A DNA stretch of 64,000 bases from Cricetomys ansorgei (Eukaryota; Chordata; Mammalia; Rodentia; Nesomyidae), in assembly GCA_026225945.1 (NCBI GenBank), contig JAMJFZ010003631.1:20767-84766 (forward strand), in the 5' to 3' direction. The notes below the pieces were generated by a model that saw only the letters and a list, made by a program, of their open reading frames with translations, had not been told where the DNA came from and searched no databases. The translations under genes and the position numbers were made by a program. Of the stretch, positions 50,301-62,024 are shown piece after piece (positions within the stretch are counted from its first letter, which is position 1; each line of letters starts with the position of its first letter).

Positions 50301-51004
50301 TGGAGGGGAAACATTCATTCAAATTTCAATACTGTGCAATAAATACACATCTCAAATATAACATGACAACTTATATGCATAATTTTCTGTCAGCTCATGT
50401 TTCATTTTGTAAGTCACAATAAGATGGGCAGGCTGGCTACCCAAAGATTTCCCTTGACATGTTCAGACTTTGCAGAAGTACATCATTTCTGCTTCAAGTT
50501 GATTTTGACATAAACACAAAATAATAATCATGCTTCACAGTCACTGAACATGTGGCAAAAAGCCAACTATTGTCTTTAGTCTATTGCATATGTTATCCTT
50601 GTTAACAGTCAGAGCAGTCTCTTTTGGGACAGTCAGTGTCTTTCCTAAGCAGCAGTTAAGGACAGTGACAAACAGAGGTGCTCCAGTGCTGTCCATTGTC
50701 ACACAGATTACGACTCAAAGTTGATTTTCAAGGCTGGAAATGTGGCCTTCCACAGAACACAGGTCAGGTCAGAAGGGTAGAGAGACATATACCAGTAACC
50801 AGAACTTTGGACATCCTAAATAAAATTAGAAGTTATATGAGGTGAATTACAAGTAAAATTTATTTTTATATGAGTATATAAACTGTGGCAACAGCTTTTA
50901 ATTATTTTAAACTTCCACCTGCATAATAAACATGTATTTGAGACTACTAATGATCTTTGATTGCAGTAAATACTAACTATGACTTTTGTTTACTTTCTCC
51001 TCAG
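50300..51004 (+). other. Intron 2, 3' end
   Basis: AT-rich and without nameable repeat. It ends with branch-site TACTAAC at 50971 and the exon 3 acceptor. Confidence 0.5.
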
Positions 51005-51094
51005 CTTCATGGTTTTCTATAGGAGAAAGTATTCTCATCATTATTTTCCCATTTTTGACTATACTTCTCTTCTGGGCACAGTTTGGTATTTTAA
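51005..51094 (+). CDS. CD47-like exon 3: membrane span 1
   Basis: The exon is 90 bp, phase 1 on both sides, after a CTTTCTCCTCAG acceptor and before GTAAGT at 51095. A textbook branch-site heptamer TACTAAC lies at 50971-50977, 28 nt before the acceptor. It encodes Ser-Trp-Phe-Ser followed by an almost wholly hydrophobic stretch ending Phe-Gly-Ile-Leu, the CD47 span 1 pattern (SWFS...IFP...LLFW..FGIL). About 20 of 29 residues match mouse CD47. With exon 2A or 2B the joint codon is Thr or Ala before Ser-Trp. Confidence 0.88.
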
Positions 51095-51662
51095 GTAAGT
51101 GTTTACTTTTAGTTGTCATTTATATTTTAGTGATAAACATGTTATTTCTAGGGGTAATAAAGTGAAATATACTGTATAATTCAGTTGCATTAAGAAGAGT
51201 CATATTATGATAAATAAGAATAACTACATAGTTTGAATACTAATAGTCTTCATGAATTATATATTGTCCCTGACATATTGCTACACTGAATTTGTGAGAA
51301 GACATTTTGTTGTGTTTTAAAAGTCTTTAAAATCTTGATATACTCTTTAAACTACCTAAAACTCCTATAGCACTGTTGTATGACAAATGTCATTTTATTA
51401 GATGAACAGATGGTCAGAAGCTAAATTAGTGTGGAAACAGAATCATATGCTCTGGGACCCTAGGATGTCCCTCTTCATTTTCCTAGTTTGAGCTTGTCTG
51501 TAGGAAAAAAAAACCCTCTTTGTACCAATGTGCAGCCCTGCAGCTCCTGCAGCAGCCAAGGGGGAGCTGTGTCCTGTGCTCTTGCTTTGACAGCCAACAA
51601 CCACACTTGTGGCACCATATTTTTTGTAAACAGTTAAGAATTCTCATCACAAGGTGATAAAG
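51095..51662 (+). other. Intron 3, first part
   Basis: No feature recognised. Confidence 0.4.
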
Positions 51663-52570
51663 TTTGAATATGAAATGTGCCCCATAGATTCATGGATTTG
51701 AACACTTAGTCCCTGGTTAAGGTAAGTTTCTTGGAAGGTTGTAGCACATTTGGGATGTAGGGCTTACCTGGAGGAAGTGGACAAGGGTCCTGTAGCCAAT
51801 AACTACTGTACAGGGAACTGCATGTCATGGCAAGTGCCATCCTGGACAGTGGAACCCTGATTGTCTGATCTCAGGTGTTTATTGATACAGAAGTTCCTCA
51901 GGTATTTTACTGATACAAAAACTTCACCCTCTTATCCAAAGACCTATTAGCATAATGAGGGAAACTTGTAGTGTATCTCATCACACAATCCTTTAACAAC
52001 TGAACTATGCCACCTTTACAATGGGGAAGCTTAAAGCCTAAGGGAAATGTTCTCTCCTTGTCTGAGACTGTGGGAGAGATACTACAAGAATTCCTCCACA
52101 GCAACTTTGCTCTTCACACAAATACCTCAGGGTGGAAGCTATTTAAACCACAATGGCTCTGCCAGAGCTGTGAGTAGGTGCAAGTCATGAGGAAGCAACC
52201 ATCTGAATCACAGATTTACCTAAATTCAACACCTGCTGATAAAACAAACTTCAAACACTTTGGCAGCCCTTCCTCATTCCCCCAATCCCCACAATGTATA
52301 AAACAATTGTTTTAAAGTTACATTAACATAACTGGAAATAAATTTCCCCAACACAGTCCAGCTTCCTGGTAGGTCTTTGTTTCCTGATCTGTTTGGATGT
52401 GAGGAAACGGCATCATGCTCTACTCACAGAAGCTGAGAGCTGCTCCTGTAGCCATGTCTTCTGGTCATGACAGGGTGCTCCCTCCAACCATGAGCCAAAA
52501 TGAATTCTCACTCCCATAAGTTACTTCTTATCAGGAATTTGGTCATAGAAATAAGAACAGTAACAGATAT
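51663..52570 (+). repeat. Nested repeats
   Basis: Outer: a fourth copy of the GTTTGAATG-type repeat at 51663-51815 and about 52350-52570. Inner: a relative of the LTR-like repeat of 11335-11600 at 51820-52350, starting CATGGCAAGTGCCATCCTGG and ending near AATAAATTTCCCCAACACA. Confidence 0.55.
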
Positions 52571-52737
52571 AAAAAGTGATAGATTATATGGATTCCAGTG
52601 AGGGCTTATAAAGCTCAACCATATTTCTATTCAGAATTAGTAAAGGAAAGTTGCGAATTTACTGAAGTTCTGAGGTAACAAACTAAACTTTCAAACCTTT
52701 AAAATGTAAGATCAATTTCTGTTGTTTAAATAAAGCC

Positions 52738-53352
52738 TGCCACGGCTTCCTGGTCTGGAGTTGCAGCCCTGCCAGCCCTTGGCCGAGGTATCTGGCAGAA
52801 GCCTCATGGCGGGGTCGTGGGTCTGTGGCACTGTGGACCCATGAGGTCTCTGATCTGAGATCTGTGAGCCAGTGAGAATGTTACAGAATTCTCAGGAAAG
52901 TGTTGACAGTAGAACATCTCAGTTTATTGAAGTAAGGGTGGTTACACTTATAGGAAAAAGGCAGGGGAGGGTCCTTGGTACCCAGGATCAGGGCCATTTG
53001 TTAAGACAGGAACACTGGAATAGCCTCATTTTCATGTGGAACTCATATAGAAGAGTCAAGGTCCTGGAAAGACTCTCTTGCATAAGGTGTAATCTCACAG
53101 GGAAAAGAGAAAGATATCTTATCAGAAAATGGGCTCAGACCTAGGATTCCAGCTACAGCATTCAGTTAAGCACCAACCAGGCCACATTCCTTTGCCAATG
53201 ACCTTCTGTGAAGCAGGCAGTATTTAGAATTTAGCTGGGTTATGCCAATGCTAAGAAAGTCAGGGAGCAGCCAAATGCCTGCCACTCCTGGGTGAGAATT
53301 CCAGGGTTCCAAGCATGCATCAATCCACTCTACGCTCTTAGACAGCCCCACA
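52738..53352 (-). mobile_element. Probable solo LTR, minus strand
   Basis: Complement starts TGTGGGGCTGTCTAAGAG and ends CCGTGGCA; a reverse AATAAA lies at about 52923. No clear target duplication (AAAGCC against TATTCC), so the ends are provisional. Confidence 0.45.
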
Positions 53353-54030
53353 TATTCCTACCTGTAAGCACCATAACATAGTCACTGAAGAACAGTCAGC
53401 ACCTATTCTGGTAAAAAGGAACCAGTGCTGATTAAATTTGCTCTGCAGCCTTTATAGAGGTGAATAACTGTAGAGGACTGGCAAATTACTGCAGAGGACC
53501 CCTGCTGGATAGTTCACGATGTTCTTTCCTCGGAATGTAAAACTGAGTATGTCCTCAGTAAGACATAATAGCAGACTTGAGATGACTGATGGCTTATTTG
53601 AAGAGCTTTGTCCAGTGCATGGGGCTCTGGAAATGCTTAGTGACTTCAGAAACGTCCCCAGGTTGTGTCTAAATGGAAAAGGAGGGGAACGAGGGCTGAC
53701 AGTGGCAACTGTCAATACACGCAATAGCCTTTACCTCCAAAGCAGTGCGGACACTGCCAGAAACTATCTTAGAATTTCAGAAAGCCTTTTATTTTAAGGA
53801 GAGTGCTGATATGGCTTCAGGCCCTGCTCCATAATCACTGGTGTTAGGGAAAGGTTTTAGCCACATTGGCCGACCCAGACTTTCAGGGCTGAGTCATGTG
53901 ATCCAAGCAAGAAATTGTTTTTTTTTTTTTTTGTTTTGTTTTTTTTTAAGATCACTAAATGATATTAAAACAGTATGAATTGTTGAATGATTGATAGAAG
54001 ACTGATGATCATGACATTGTTATAAACATG
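53353..54030. other. Intron 3 unique sequence
   Basis: Short overlapping frames on both strands at 53452-53797 match nothing known; a T run at 53918-53947. Confidence 0.35.
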
Positions 54031-54039
54031 ACATTTTTA

Positions 54040-57000
54040 TTTTTAATTAGAAATTTATTGCTACAAATTTAATGTATGTAGTGATGAGATTGATAAAGAT
54101 GTTTTTATCCAACTATGTCACAAAATTGAAGATGCTTGTCTCTTCCACTCTCTCCTTTCTCTCCCTCCCCCATTCTACTATGACAATTTCATTTTCATAT
54201 TCATGTCATATATAAGTGGTTTTACTTATCTATAAATACAAATGAAAAAACATGATATTTTTCTAAATCTGACTGACTGCACTTAATATGATCATCTCCA
54301 GTTTGGGGTCAAATTTGATGGATGGCGGGAGCCAGCAGAAACAAATGACCCATGTGTACCTTAGGAGAGTCAGATCAGTAGCCTGGTTCAAAGAGGCCAA
54401 GTTCCTTTGCAATAGAGCCCATGTATGCCACTCCTGAAGTTTTGGCACCAGATGAACGAAGAAAAGAACTGGAAAGGAGGACCTGACTGCTTCTCAGTGT
54501 GGTAGAGGAACAGGTTTATTGTAGATATGAGGGAGAACACAGGCAGAAGCATAGACAGAAGCATCTATGGAATCCACAGTGGACATGACCAACAGACTGA
54601 GCTTAGGCCATGTGAGGAGAGGTGAGAGGGAAGAGGGGGAGAGCCAGAAGACCAAAGGGCTAGGAGGCCAAGAAGGGCCAAAAGGACAGGAGTAGCCAAA
54701 ATGGCTGAGTTATATAGGGAAGAACAGCTGGGGGAATGGCAGCCCAGGCCTGGCCTGGAGAGTTCAGGGGAGGGAGTAAGGTATGTCAGCCAGGAGGACC
54801 CTGTAACAGATAGGGACTGAGAGATGCTAGGAGAACCTGGTGGTCAGGTTCATCACTGATATGTTAATAGGCACCTCAGTTAGCTGCTAGTTCCAGGTCT
54901 GAGACTTAAAAGAGTATCTATTTATCTAAAAATGACAAATTCTTTCTTCTTCATGGCTGAACAAGAACTCTCTTGTGAATATAGGCCACATGTCTATGCT
55001 CATGTGTCTGTTGATGGACAAATCTGAGGATGCCATAGCCTGATCATTGTGGTAAACATAGATGTGCAAGCACCTCCACGATATGTTGATTTAGGGTCCT
55101 TGAGGCACATGTATGCAAGAGGGGTGCAGCTGCTTTATGCACTTATCCTGTTTTTGTGAGGATCCTCTGGATTGATTTCCACCATTGGTAGACTAAGTCA
55201 CAGCCCACTAGCAGTGTTCCCTTTTCTGTCCTTTCATCTTCCCCTGGTTGTTCTTTTAATAACAGCCATTATAATTAGGGTGAGATAGAATCCCAGTGTT
55301 ATTTTCATTTGAATTTCAGTGCTATCTAAATATGTTGAAAATCATGACATATGTTTGGTGGCCATTTGTATTTTATCTTTCTAGAACTGTTTATTTCATT
55401 AGCCCATTCAGTAATTGGGGCGTTTGAATTCTTGATGTTTTGTAATTGAGTTCTTTTATATATTGTAGGTATCAATTAGCAAAGACTGTCTCCATGCTGT
55501 GGACTGCCTTCTCACTCAGTTGTTTCATTTGCTATAATTTTGATTTCACACAATCCCATTTTTTAAATTTTTGGTTGAAGTATGCCTTTCCTAGATATTT
55601 TGTTTTGTATTTTGTCTTTTCCATGAAGGGATACTTGGATTTGTCAAAAGTTTTTCTGAATCCATTGGTATGCTCATGTGATTTTAGTTCTTGATTCTGT
55701 TGATTGATTTGTGTATGTTAAACCACGCTTATACCCCTGGAGATTTGGAGATTTGGTCATGGTCATGATCAATAACTTTTTGATGTGTTGTTGGGTTTCC
55801 TTTGCTAGTATATTATTGAGAGACTTTTGTATTTTTGTTCATCAATGATATTGACCTATAATGATCTCTTTTCTTTACTGTGTTTTTACCTGGTTTTGAT
55901 ATCTGGATAGAACAGGCTCCATAAAGTGAGGTTCCTGTGACCATTTCACTTCTATTTAGTCAAATAATGTGAGGGGCACTGAGGTTAGTTCTTTAAAGAG
56001 CTGTTAGACTTCAAGAGGGAAGACATATGGGTGTTGGTTTTTAGGTTGGGAGGGCCTCAATGGCCCCATACTCATAGGTAGACTAAGCCATCCTTGACCT
56101 CACAGAAATCTTGTGCCTCTGCCACCAGAGGTCTGAGTTTAAAGGTGTAAGAAATAGTACCTGGCTAATTATAGATATGTTGAAGTTGTTTTATGACATC
56201 TTTTTGAAGCCTTTTCTTTTTTATTAGTTTTATTAGTTTCACCAAGGCTGTATACATTTTTTTAAATCTCTGTAAAGAATCAGCTATTTGTTCAATTGAT
56301 TCTTTGTCTAATTTTTTTTATTGTTCATTTCTTTATTTCCACCTTCTAATTTGGGCTTAACATGTTCTAATTTTTCTAAGAACTTCACATGACTCATTAT
56401 TTATTTACATTTCCAATTATTTTAAGATTTTTATGACAATAAAGCTCCCTCTTAAGACTGCTTTCATTGTATTCTACAAGTTCTAATATGCTGTGTTTTC
56501 ATTATCATTTCATTTCTAAAAATTTTTAAATTTCTCCCCCTATTTTCTCATTTGCCTATTCATTATTCATTGGTCTCTGTGAATTTCTACATCTTCTGTA
56601 GTTTTCCTTGATGTTGATTTCTAGTTCTGCTCCATTGTGGTCAGATACAATATAAGAAAGAATTTCAATGTTTTTATATTTGTTAAGATTTGCTTTATGT
56701 CCTAAAATATGGTTTATTTTATAGAGCATTATTTGGGATCCTAAGAACAGTGAGTCTTCTACAGACTTTGGATAGAATGTTCTGCGTATGTATGATAAGC
56801 CCATTTGATCTATAATGTCATTGAATTGTAATGCTTCTTTGATGATACTTGTTTGATGATGACCTTTCTGCTGATGAAATTGGGGTAGTACTGTCATCAT
56901 CTACTATTATCTGTGCTTTTCCTTCCCAGCAGTGTTTGCTTTCTGAAACTGAGCATGCAGATATTTGGCACATATAGATTTAAAATTGCAGTATCTCCTT

Positions 57001-57180
57001 GATGGGTTGTTCTCTTAGTCAACATGAAGTGGCCTTCTTTCTTTTGATTAATTTTGGCTTAAAGTCCACTTGTCAAATGTTAGTATAGATAAGTGTGCTT
57101 TAATTATTCCTTCTTGTCACATGTGTTTTGCATTGGGACTTATATAACTTGTATTAGGCATTGGTTATATTTAAAAAAAT
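54040..57180 (-). mobile_element. Long old L1 fragment, minus strand, interrupted
   Basis: Complement of L1 ORF2 across about 2.5 kb: CATGGCTGAACAAGAACTCT (54953), TTGATTTGTGTATGTTAAACCA (55700) and GGTTTTGATATCTGGATAG are ORF2 landmarks in antisense. Many stops. Interrupted at about 54325-54945. Confidence 0.8.
54325..54945 (-). mobile_element. LTR-like insertion inside the L1
   Basis: About 620 bp, GC-richer, between two parts of the L1. On the minus strand it has an AATAAA (plus-strand TTTATT at 54513). Family unknown; ends approximate. Confidence 0.4.
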
Positions 57181-57574
57181 AACACAGATTTTCAGTATTG
57201 AAGTATTTATAATGTTCAAGTGGAAGACGTTCTATTGAGCTTGAGTTTCGCCCTAGGATATTTTTTAGTGCCAGATTCTTAGAACATTAAATGCAGTCTT
57301 CAGCACCATGTTGGAGTAGAACATTAATTACAGAATCAACCATAATTTTTAATAAACCGTTTAAGAAAACACAGTAATAGTGAATTTCAAACAATTGCTC
57401 CTTCAACTCCAAAAACATTTAGAGAATTAAAAGATCAGGGTAGTAAGAGTGTATGTTAGGATACTATTTCTAGATATAAGAGTGGAAAGAGAATACTCTG
57501 AGTAAGACTGGGAATTGTTATAAAAAGAGCAGCAAAAAAATAGATAAGGTAAAGTTAATAGGAGGGGCAATGTC

Positions 57575-57960
57575 CTAGTTTGCTTTCTGATAAACAACTC
57601 TTACCAAAAGGACCTTGAAGAGGAAAGGGTTTGTTTCAGCTTACAGCTTACAGCCAGCCATCATGGAAGGAAGTGAGGGACTGAACTCAAGGCAGGTACC
57701 TATTGTCAGGAACTGAAGCAGAGGCCATGAAGGAGTGGATCTACTGGCGTGTTCCCCATGGCTTGTTCAGATTGCTTTCTTATACAGTCCAAGACCACCA
57801 CCTACAATAAGCTGGGCATTCATTCCCAAATTAACCATTTTTAATGCCCCATAGACTTGCCTACAAGCTAATCAGATAGAGGCATTTTCTCAATTGTAGT
57901 TCCTTCTTCCTAGATTACACTAGCTTGTATCATGTTGAAAAAAGTAAGCAACTCAGGGGA
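57575..57960 (+). repeat. Rodent dispersed repeat (sense form)
   Basis: TCCTAGTTTGCTTTCTGATA start, AACTGAAGCAGAGGCCATGA, GACTTGCCTACAAGC and GAGGCATTTTCTCAATTG. Same family as 45930-46350 in opposite orientation. Confidence 0.65.
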
Positions 57961-58132
57961 GTTGGTTTACTGTGAAGATAAATGAGTCTGAACATTATTA
58001 AAACTACAGAAAGTTATAGTCAAAAGATATGTGAAGAGGGCATGGGCAAAAAGAAAAGGAGAGAATGAAATAAGAGAGGGAAACCTAATTAACCAATATA
58101 AAAAAAATCTAAAGAAAAATGAATATGCATGT

Positions 58133-58996
58133 ATGTTGGTTAGTTTTGTCAACTTGGCATAATTCAGGGTCATCTGGGAAGAGAAAAACCTCAGTTGAGA
58201 AAGTTCCTCTGTCAGATTGGGAAGCGAGTAAGTCTTGAGACAATTTCTTGGTTCGTAATTGACGTGGAAGAGCCTAGCCCACTGGTGCAGTGCCACCTAG
58301 TGTCTGCTGGATCTCTGAGGGCCTGCAGGATCCCTGGTGCTTGCAGGATATTAGGATAGTGGTTTAACCCAATAGGCAACTTGTTCAAACACCACTGAGA
58401 CACTGCATCCCATCCTATCTGGTGAAACAGTCTTGAATTGGAGACATAGGTGGCCACCCCTCACACCACCAGTGTTAAACCCGTGTCCACGTGCTGTGGA
58501 CTTGGGTGGTGGGGCCCAACTTCAAGTCAAGCTTTGTAGTGCTTGGTCTTGGACTGCTATGGACCAGGTGAATGTCCATCATCAGAGAAACCTGCTGCCT
58601 CCACATGCATTCATGGTGATGCATGTGATCTATCCTCCTGCCACACTGGCTGGACTTAATTTTCTTTTTTTTATTTATTTCTTTTTTGAGGGTACAGGTA
58701 TGAGACTGAGGAACTGGGAAGAATGTGAAGAGGGTGTTATCAAGATACATTGTATGAAACCCAAATTATTAATAAACATATTTTTTTTTTTAAAAAGGAT
58801 GCAGGTAGATCAAACCACAAGGGGCAAGCCAATAAGCAACATTCCCCAAGACTTCTGTGCCAGTGACTGTTTCGAGTTCCTGACCAAACTTCTTTACATG
58901 ATGGACCATAAGCTGTAACTGAAATAATGCCTTTTCTTCCCAAGTTGCTTGTGGGCATGGGCTTTATTACAGCAAAAGAAAGCAAACTAAGGTAGC
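58133..58996 (-). repeat. Antisense dispersed repeat, interrupted
   Basis: Outer parts 58133-58350 and about 58790-58996 belong to the same family as 45930-46350 (GTCAACTTGGCATAATTCAG at the start, CAGCAAAAGAAAGCAAACTA at the end). The middle, which includes the left arm of an inverted repeat, is foreign to that family and ends with AATAAACAT and a T/A run. Confidence 0.55.
58361..58479 (+). repeat. Inverted repeat, left arm
   Basis: 119 bp whose complement recurs at 59099-59217 with 3 mismatches. Confidence 0.95.
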
Positions 58997-59098
58997 ACAT
59001 AAGTATGAAGATTTAAAAGAATACCTATGAGAAATAAAAATAAAATACAAATGTTATAGTATCAGTTACTATCCCTCCTATCCCGCAATTGTCTTAGA

Positions 59099-59217
59099 TT
59101 TAACACTGGTGGTGTGAGAGCTGGCCACCTATGTCTCCAATTCAAGACTGTTTCACCAGATAGGATGGCATGCAGTGTCTCAGTGGTGTTTGAACAAGTT
59201 GCCTATTGGGTTAAACC
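59099..59217 (-). repeat. Inverted repeat, right arm
   Basis: 119 bp, complement of 58361-58479; the loop between the arms is 619 bp. Confidence 0.95.
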
Positions 59218-59855
59218 CCTATAATAGTGTCAAGAGGGGTGAATTGGTCCCTGGAGAGTTTCTGATCCCTCAGCTTGAGCTGGGCGCTCCAGTTTTCTCT
59301 GGTGTCAATCTCAGTGCCTGAACTTCTGCTGTGGCCAGGCCCAAGGGTGCATTTTCTCATGCAAATGAATATTCCTATCTTCTGAAGCCTGGGCATGCCT
59401 GTGTCTGTGGTTTGGCTTAAGAACACTTGTTCTGCTGAGTTCCAGTTCAGACAGGCTTGACCAAGTATTTACGTGGTTCTGTGGTTCTCTCCATCTTGCA
59501 CAGGATCCTTCAGGGTTTGAAACAATGGTTATGGAATTGTCTACTCTTCCCAGCAGAGAAATTTGATTTGTTCCCTTTCTATCCCAGCATAATGGGCAGC
59601 GGCAGAGGGTGGCAGAGAGAGGCTGTGTGTTTCTCCTGAGCATATACTTCACCCAGCCTGTGAATCTGCAGTCCAGAATTTTGTTTTGCTGTTTTCTGGA
59701 AATCTCCATTTTGCATTTTACTTGCAAACTGAGAGCAAGGGGAGGAGACTTCTCCTTCTTCACAACACCTTGGTTCAGTATTCTATATTACAGTCAGTTA
59801 TTTCTTTTATAAATCTAATCTTTGTTTTAATTTTTCATTTATTTCTTTTATGTTT

Positions 59856-59890
<35 letters not shown>

Positions 59891-60709
59891 AAGAGAAAGA
59901 AAGTAATTTCACATTTATACAAACAAAAAGTCCAATAGAGAGATTTAAAAAAGTTGCTGTGAGGCCTTTTGTCTCAAGGAAGATAAAGGCACTTGGGGAT
60001 GAAGCTGTGTCAGGAGCAGTGCTGTCTGTGATGAATCCTCTTGACCTCTGGCATTGTGTTTTTAACTTCAAAATCCTAGTTGTATGTTTGAGGCACTTTT
60101 CTCCATCAGAATTTTACCAGATTGTGGTTTGTTTCATATTTATTGTCCTTTTTCAAAACAAATTCCTTACATTTCTAAGTGTTTTACTAACTTTGTAGAA
60201 GGTAAATCTAGTTTTTCTATTGCTCATATTGCTAATTAACTGATTACTGCCCATCTGTCTTGTGTAAATCATACTACTACGTGTTCAGTCTGGAATGACT
60301 TTGCTCTTCAGGGAATATTAACAATATCTGAAGATACTTAGAGTGGCATATAACTGGGGGCAATTACTGGCATCCTGTGTGGAGTTTAGGGATTTAGCTC
60401 GGAGTTCTAGTGTAATAATGCACAGAACCACCTCCACAGAAAAAGATTAGTGTGCAAACTTACAAACACCTCTGTTAAGAAAACTGTTGTAATTTCCTCT
60501 ATAAAACACACAGGAACAGAGGAATGCACATTGCCCTACATTTGTACTGTCATGATCCTATCAATTCCTTATGAAAAGATGTGAGTGATTTGATATGAGC
60601 TTCATTCAAGAATCACCCAATTTCACTGAGCTGTCAGTTTGTCTTTGTACCTCACATGTTATAGAAATGCCTTCGGTTTTGATTAAGTTCATGTAATTCT
60701 TTTTTTTAG
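59218..60709 (+). other. Intron 3, end
   Basis: GT microsatellite at 59862-59888. A 150-codon minus-strand frame at 59311-59763 matches nothing known. Ends at the exon 4 acceptor. Confidence 0.5.
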
Positions 60710-60817
60710 TACAAAAATATAAATCCAACCCTTTGAACAAGAAAATTATTCTTTTATCTACTTCTGGGCTACTGTTCACCATAATCGTCATTGTTGGTGC
60801 CATTCTTTTTATCCCAG
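60710..60817 (+). CDS. CD47-like exon 4: membrane span 2
   Basis: A T-rich tract and TTTTTTTAG acceptor precede the exon; a GTAAGA donor starts at 60818. The 108 bp encode a short Lys-rich loop (QKYKSNPLNKK) and then a membrane span ending VGAILFIPG, which is close to the CD47 span 2 ending VGAIL.IPG. The size and phase fit the family exon exactly. Span 2 is the best-conserved part of this gene in the window. Confidence 0.88.
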
Positions 60818-61931
60818 GTAAGATGCACTGGTACTGAACTGGCTTTTGCTGGATTGACATGAAGAAGCATCCTGTGGGGTGGGGGTAGGGGCACACATTG
60901 ATTCCTAGACCTGTTGGGATAGATTGTGGCAAATGATGTGGCCTCAAGGAACAGACCAATTCTCAAAGATCTGAACCCCACTATTCCTGAAATTGTGGGT
61001 CCTCAGCACCATGCTCCCCCTTGAAGCTCTAGGGGAATATTTCATTTCCTGTCTCTTATAACCTCCAGTTAGAAGTTTACAGGCAATGCTTGATTTCCTT
61101 AGCTTGTGGTAGAGTAGCTTCCAACTCTGCTCTTTAATCATCTGCATCATCCTGTGCCCTGTGTGTCAGTGTGGAGTCTCCCTTTTCCTCCCTCACAAGG
61201 ACAATGCCATTGAAATTAGAGACCCATATTTAACTCAGGATATGATCCACCTTCTACTCCTCAACTTAATTGTATCTTCTGTCATATAATCTCATAGGCT
61301 TTGGGGAAAGAAAGGTGAGAATGTAACCAGGACCCCTATTCAATCCACTATAGAGTCAGGATGTGGAAATGGGCATGAGCATGGAGTCCATGTTTATCTG
61401 AAGTTGCAGATGAGAGGTGGGAAATAATGTCAGGGAGCAAATGGGAAGAAAAGGAAATGCCTAGAATCACAGTGGCATACTGTAGAAGCCCACTACCAGC
61501 TCTTAGGGAGATTGTGGCAAAGGTGGATCTTTATAGCACAGATTTGGCAGCTGTGTTTGCCTGGAGAGATGGTAAAATCAGGAGATGATGTGAAAGAGCA
61601 GTGGATTTGGCTTGGGGACAGTGTGAACACTGAGAAGGAAGAGAATGTTACAAGGTGAGTTTACTATCTGGAATTCTGTTAGACAGCTAAAAACTTGAAA
61701 CCCAGTAAAATTCTTGTTGCAAGGAGACTCAGACTATGAGATTTAGGTTATTAAGTTTGGTCTGAAGACATTGAAAAATGTTTGACTGACTATAAATTTG
61801 GATGAAAATCCTTTAAACATTCCACACTTTATGACTGTAGTATCTGGGGCAATTCATTTAAAAAATTCAGTACATTGACTTCCAAAACAGTAGAAATATG
61901 CTGAAAAAAATAAGCTTTTGTTTGTTAACAG
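60818..61931 (+). other. Intron 4
   Basis: 1114 bp between donor GTAAGA and acceptor AACAG; no repeat or gene recognised. Confidence 0.7.
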
Positions 61932-62024
61932 GTAATTATTCAAAAAAGAAAAGCTATGGGCTTTTATTCCTTGTTAGTCCTTCAGTGATACTTGTATATC
62001 TTCACTACCATAAGTTTAAGCCAG
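61932..62024 (+). CDS. CD47-like exon 5: loop and membrane span 3
   Basis: Acceptor TTGTTAACAG, 93 bp, donor GTAAGC at 62025, phase 1 on both sides. It encodes Gly-Asn-Tyr-Ser then a Lys run and a hydrophobic span (YGLLFLVSPSVILVY) ending HKFKPG. Position in the gene, phase, size and the G-x-Y-S/LLFLV...ILVYL pattern match CD47 exon 5, but identity is only about a third. The family's Lys-Asn-Ala-Ser/Thr-Gly-Leu-Gly-Leu entry to the span is replaced by Lys-Lys-Lys-Ser-Tyr-Gly-Leu-Leu. This is the least conserved exon seen; it is open and correctly spliced on paper. Confidence 0.75.

Larger units (their letters stand above)
9099..62024 (+). other. CD47-like gene, 5' and middle part, with duplicated exons 1 and 2
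   Basis: Seven exons on the plus strand build a CD47-type protein: signal peptide, one IgV domain, then membrane spans 1 to 3. CD47 is a plasma-membrane ligand of SIRP-alpha and thrombospondin and a partner of integrins; it acts as a do-not-eat-me signal. Exon sizes in order are 46 (two copies), 348 or 381 (two versions of exon 2), 90, 108 and 93 bp. Every intron seen is phase 1 with GT/AG borders, so 1A-2A-3, 1B-2B-3, 1A-2B-3 and even a 2A-2B double-IgV transcript are all in frame. Span 1 matches mouse CD47 at roughly two thirds of positions and span 3 at about one third, well below what is usual between rodent Cd47 orthologues, so a diverged paralogue is the best reading. Spans 4 and 5 and the tail are not in the window. 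No symbol is given because orthology is uncertain. Confidence 0.85.
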
